In this document: positions 63,282-64,000 of the stretch, piece after piece
Position numbering within the stretch: position 1 is the first letter of the stretch
Layout: each line of letters begins with the position of its first letter
Assembly: GCF_001292625.1 (NCBI RefSeq)
Contig: NZ_LAJH01000028.1
Location: 62,001-126,000 of the forward strand
Source: Shimia sp. SK013
Lineage (GTDB): Bacteria > Pseudomonadota > Alphaproteobacteria > Rhodobacterales > Rhodobacteraceae
Direction: 5' to 3'
Length of the DNA stretch: 64,000 bases
Program-made: the position numbers and the translations under genes
Notes under the pieces: model-generated
What the model was told of the DNA's origin: nothing
Seen by the model: only the letters and a program-made list of their open reading frames with translations
Database searches by the model: none

Positions 63282-64000
63282 ATGAGCATTCGTGAAACCC
63301 AAGGCCGCGGCGTGCGGTATGACAGCATTCTGGAAACCGTCGGGAATACGCCGGTTGTGCGTATCAACCGGATCGCGCCTAAGAATGTGAACGTCTTTGT
63401 GAAATTTGAAGCCTTCAACCCGGCTGGATCCGTAAAGGACCGGCTGGCGCTGAACATCATCGAGGCGGCAGAACGCGACGGGCGGCTAAAGCCTGGACAA
63501 ACGGTGGTTGAGGCCACGTCAGGCAACACCGGCATTGGCTTGGCGATGGTCTGTGCCGCCAAAGGCTATCCGCTGGTGATCACCATGTCGGAAGCGTTTT
63601 CCGTGGAACGGCGGCAGTTGATGCGGTTTCTGGGGGCCAAGGTTGTTCTGACACCCAAAGCGCAAAAGGGCTTTGGCATGTATTCCAAGGCCAAGGAATT
63701 GGCCGAGGCGAATGGCTGGTTTTTGGCAGGTCAATTTGAGACCGCTGATAATGCTGACATCCATGAGGCCACAACGGCACGTGAAATTCTGGCGGATTTC
63801 GCAGGCGAAAAGTTGGATTATTTCGTGAGCGGATACGGAACGGGTGGCACGGTGAGCGGCGTCGGTCGTGTGCTGCGGCGCGAAAGCCCTGATACAAAAA
63901 TCATCCTGTCAGAGCCTGCGAATTCGGCGCTGATCGGATCGGGATATGTGAACACGCGCAACGATGATCATCAGGCCACAGAGAGCCACCCGAATTTTGA
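63282..64000 (+). CDS. cysK: Cysteine synthase A (5' part; continues past the window)
   Basis: PLP enzyme that forms cysteine from O-acetylserine and sulfide. The visible 239 residues start MSIRETQGRGVRYDSIL, then show VGNTPVVRINRIAP and PAGSVKDR with the PLP Lys52. They continue with the substrate loop EATSGNTG, MSEAFSVERR in place of the usual MSIERR, and GTGGTVSGVGR that holds the phosphate. The reading frame is open at the right edge, so the C-terminus (about 100 residues) is missing by truncation of the window only. The ATG at 63282 is preceded by AAGG (63269-63272) nine bases upstream. Confidence 0.95.
   Translation, partial: MSIRETQGRGVRYDSILETVGNTPVVRINRIAPKNVNVFVKFEAFNPAGSVKDRLALNIIEAAERDGRLKPGQTVVEATSGNTGIGLAMVCAAKGYPLVITMSEAFSVERRQLMRFLGAKVVLTPKAQKGFGMYSKAKELAEANGWFLAGQFETADNADIHEATTAREILADFAGEKLDYFVSGYGTGGTVSGVGRVLRRESPDTKIILSEPANSALIGSGYVNTRNDDHQATESHPNF

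Noticed and set aside
1-64000. CRISPR arrays, tRNA/rRNA genes, insertion sequences, prophage
   Set aside because: No regularly spaced repeats, cloverleaf-like sequences, transposase or phage structural genes were recognised by eye.

Overview
The window looks like a piece of the main chromosome of a marine alphaproteobacterium of the Rhodobacteraceae (Roseobacter group). The evidence is the RegB/SenC/RegA cluster, an RpoE-ChrR cluster with its fatty-acid-modification genes, the mitofilin/HemY pair, the maf-aroE-coaE-dnaQ/secB block, and moderately high GC with strong codon bias. No rRNA, tRNA, CRISPR array, insertion sequence or prophage was seen.

Layout. (1) 1-8.5 kb: rho and hemJ run leftward and maf-aroE-coaE-dnaQ runs rightward from an AT-rich gap dense in DnaA-box-like 9-mers, so the gap at about 1950-2328 is a good candidate for the chromosomal replication origin. 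secB, fxsA, a Tim44-like gene, mltA and smr follow. (2) 8.5-15.2 kb: a leftward heat-shock protease operon, hslV - aldo/keto reductase - hslU, with a sigma32-like promoter and a terminator, then a lipoprotein hydrolase and an MFS transporter. (3) 14.9-25.3 kb: trxA, the addAB recombination nuclease, the murU/amgK cell-wall recycling pair, tsaE, and a PAS protein with a CtrA box upstream. (4) 25.3-31 kb: regB / senC-regA redox control; a branched-chain amino-acid-type dehydrogenase divergent from an Lrp regulator; GNAT and HD proteins. (5) 31-37.5 kb: a glycosyltransferase, ahcY, an AT-rich orphan coiled-coil gene, a structured non-coding stretch, a Gfo/Idh oxidoreductase and small conserved proteins. 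(6) 37.5-44 kb: EVE, YciI, gpsA and tsaD leftward; hemD, mitofilin-like and hemY rightward. (7) 44-47.4 kb: a hybrid histidine kinase translationally coupled to a PhnD-like binding protein. (8) 47.5-55.8 kb: the RpoE-ChrR stress locus, whose divergent operons encode a cyclopropane/furan-type fatty-acid methyltransferase, an FAD enzyme, DUF1365, an SDR, a chalcone-isomerase-like protein, an MFS carrier and DUF3833. Two promoters with an identical TGATCC-N18-TA architecture face away from each other. (9) 56-64 kb: a hydantoinase-family protein, msrA/msrB, a GlxA-type regulator, a periplasmic thioredoxin with a CcdA carrier, an EamA transporter, a palindrome cluster, a VOC protein and the 5' part of cysK, which runs off the right edge.

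Many neighbouring genes overlap by 1-25 bases (ATGA, GTGA or TGATG junctions), indicating tightly packed, translationally coupled operons. The least explained parts are the AT-rich island with adjacent structured DNA (34.1-35.48 kb), the kinase/binding-protein pair, the unknown gene at 53.9-54.4 kb, and the palindrome cluster near 62.6 kb. Functions are assigned from recognisable family motifs read by eye; no database search was run.
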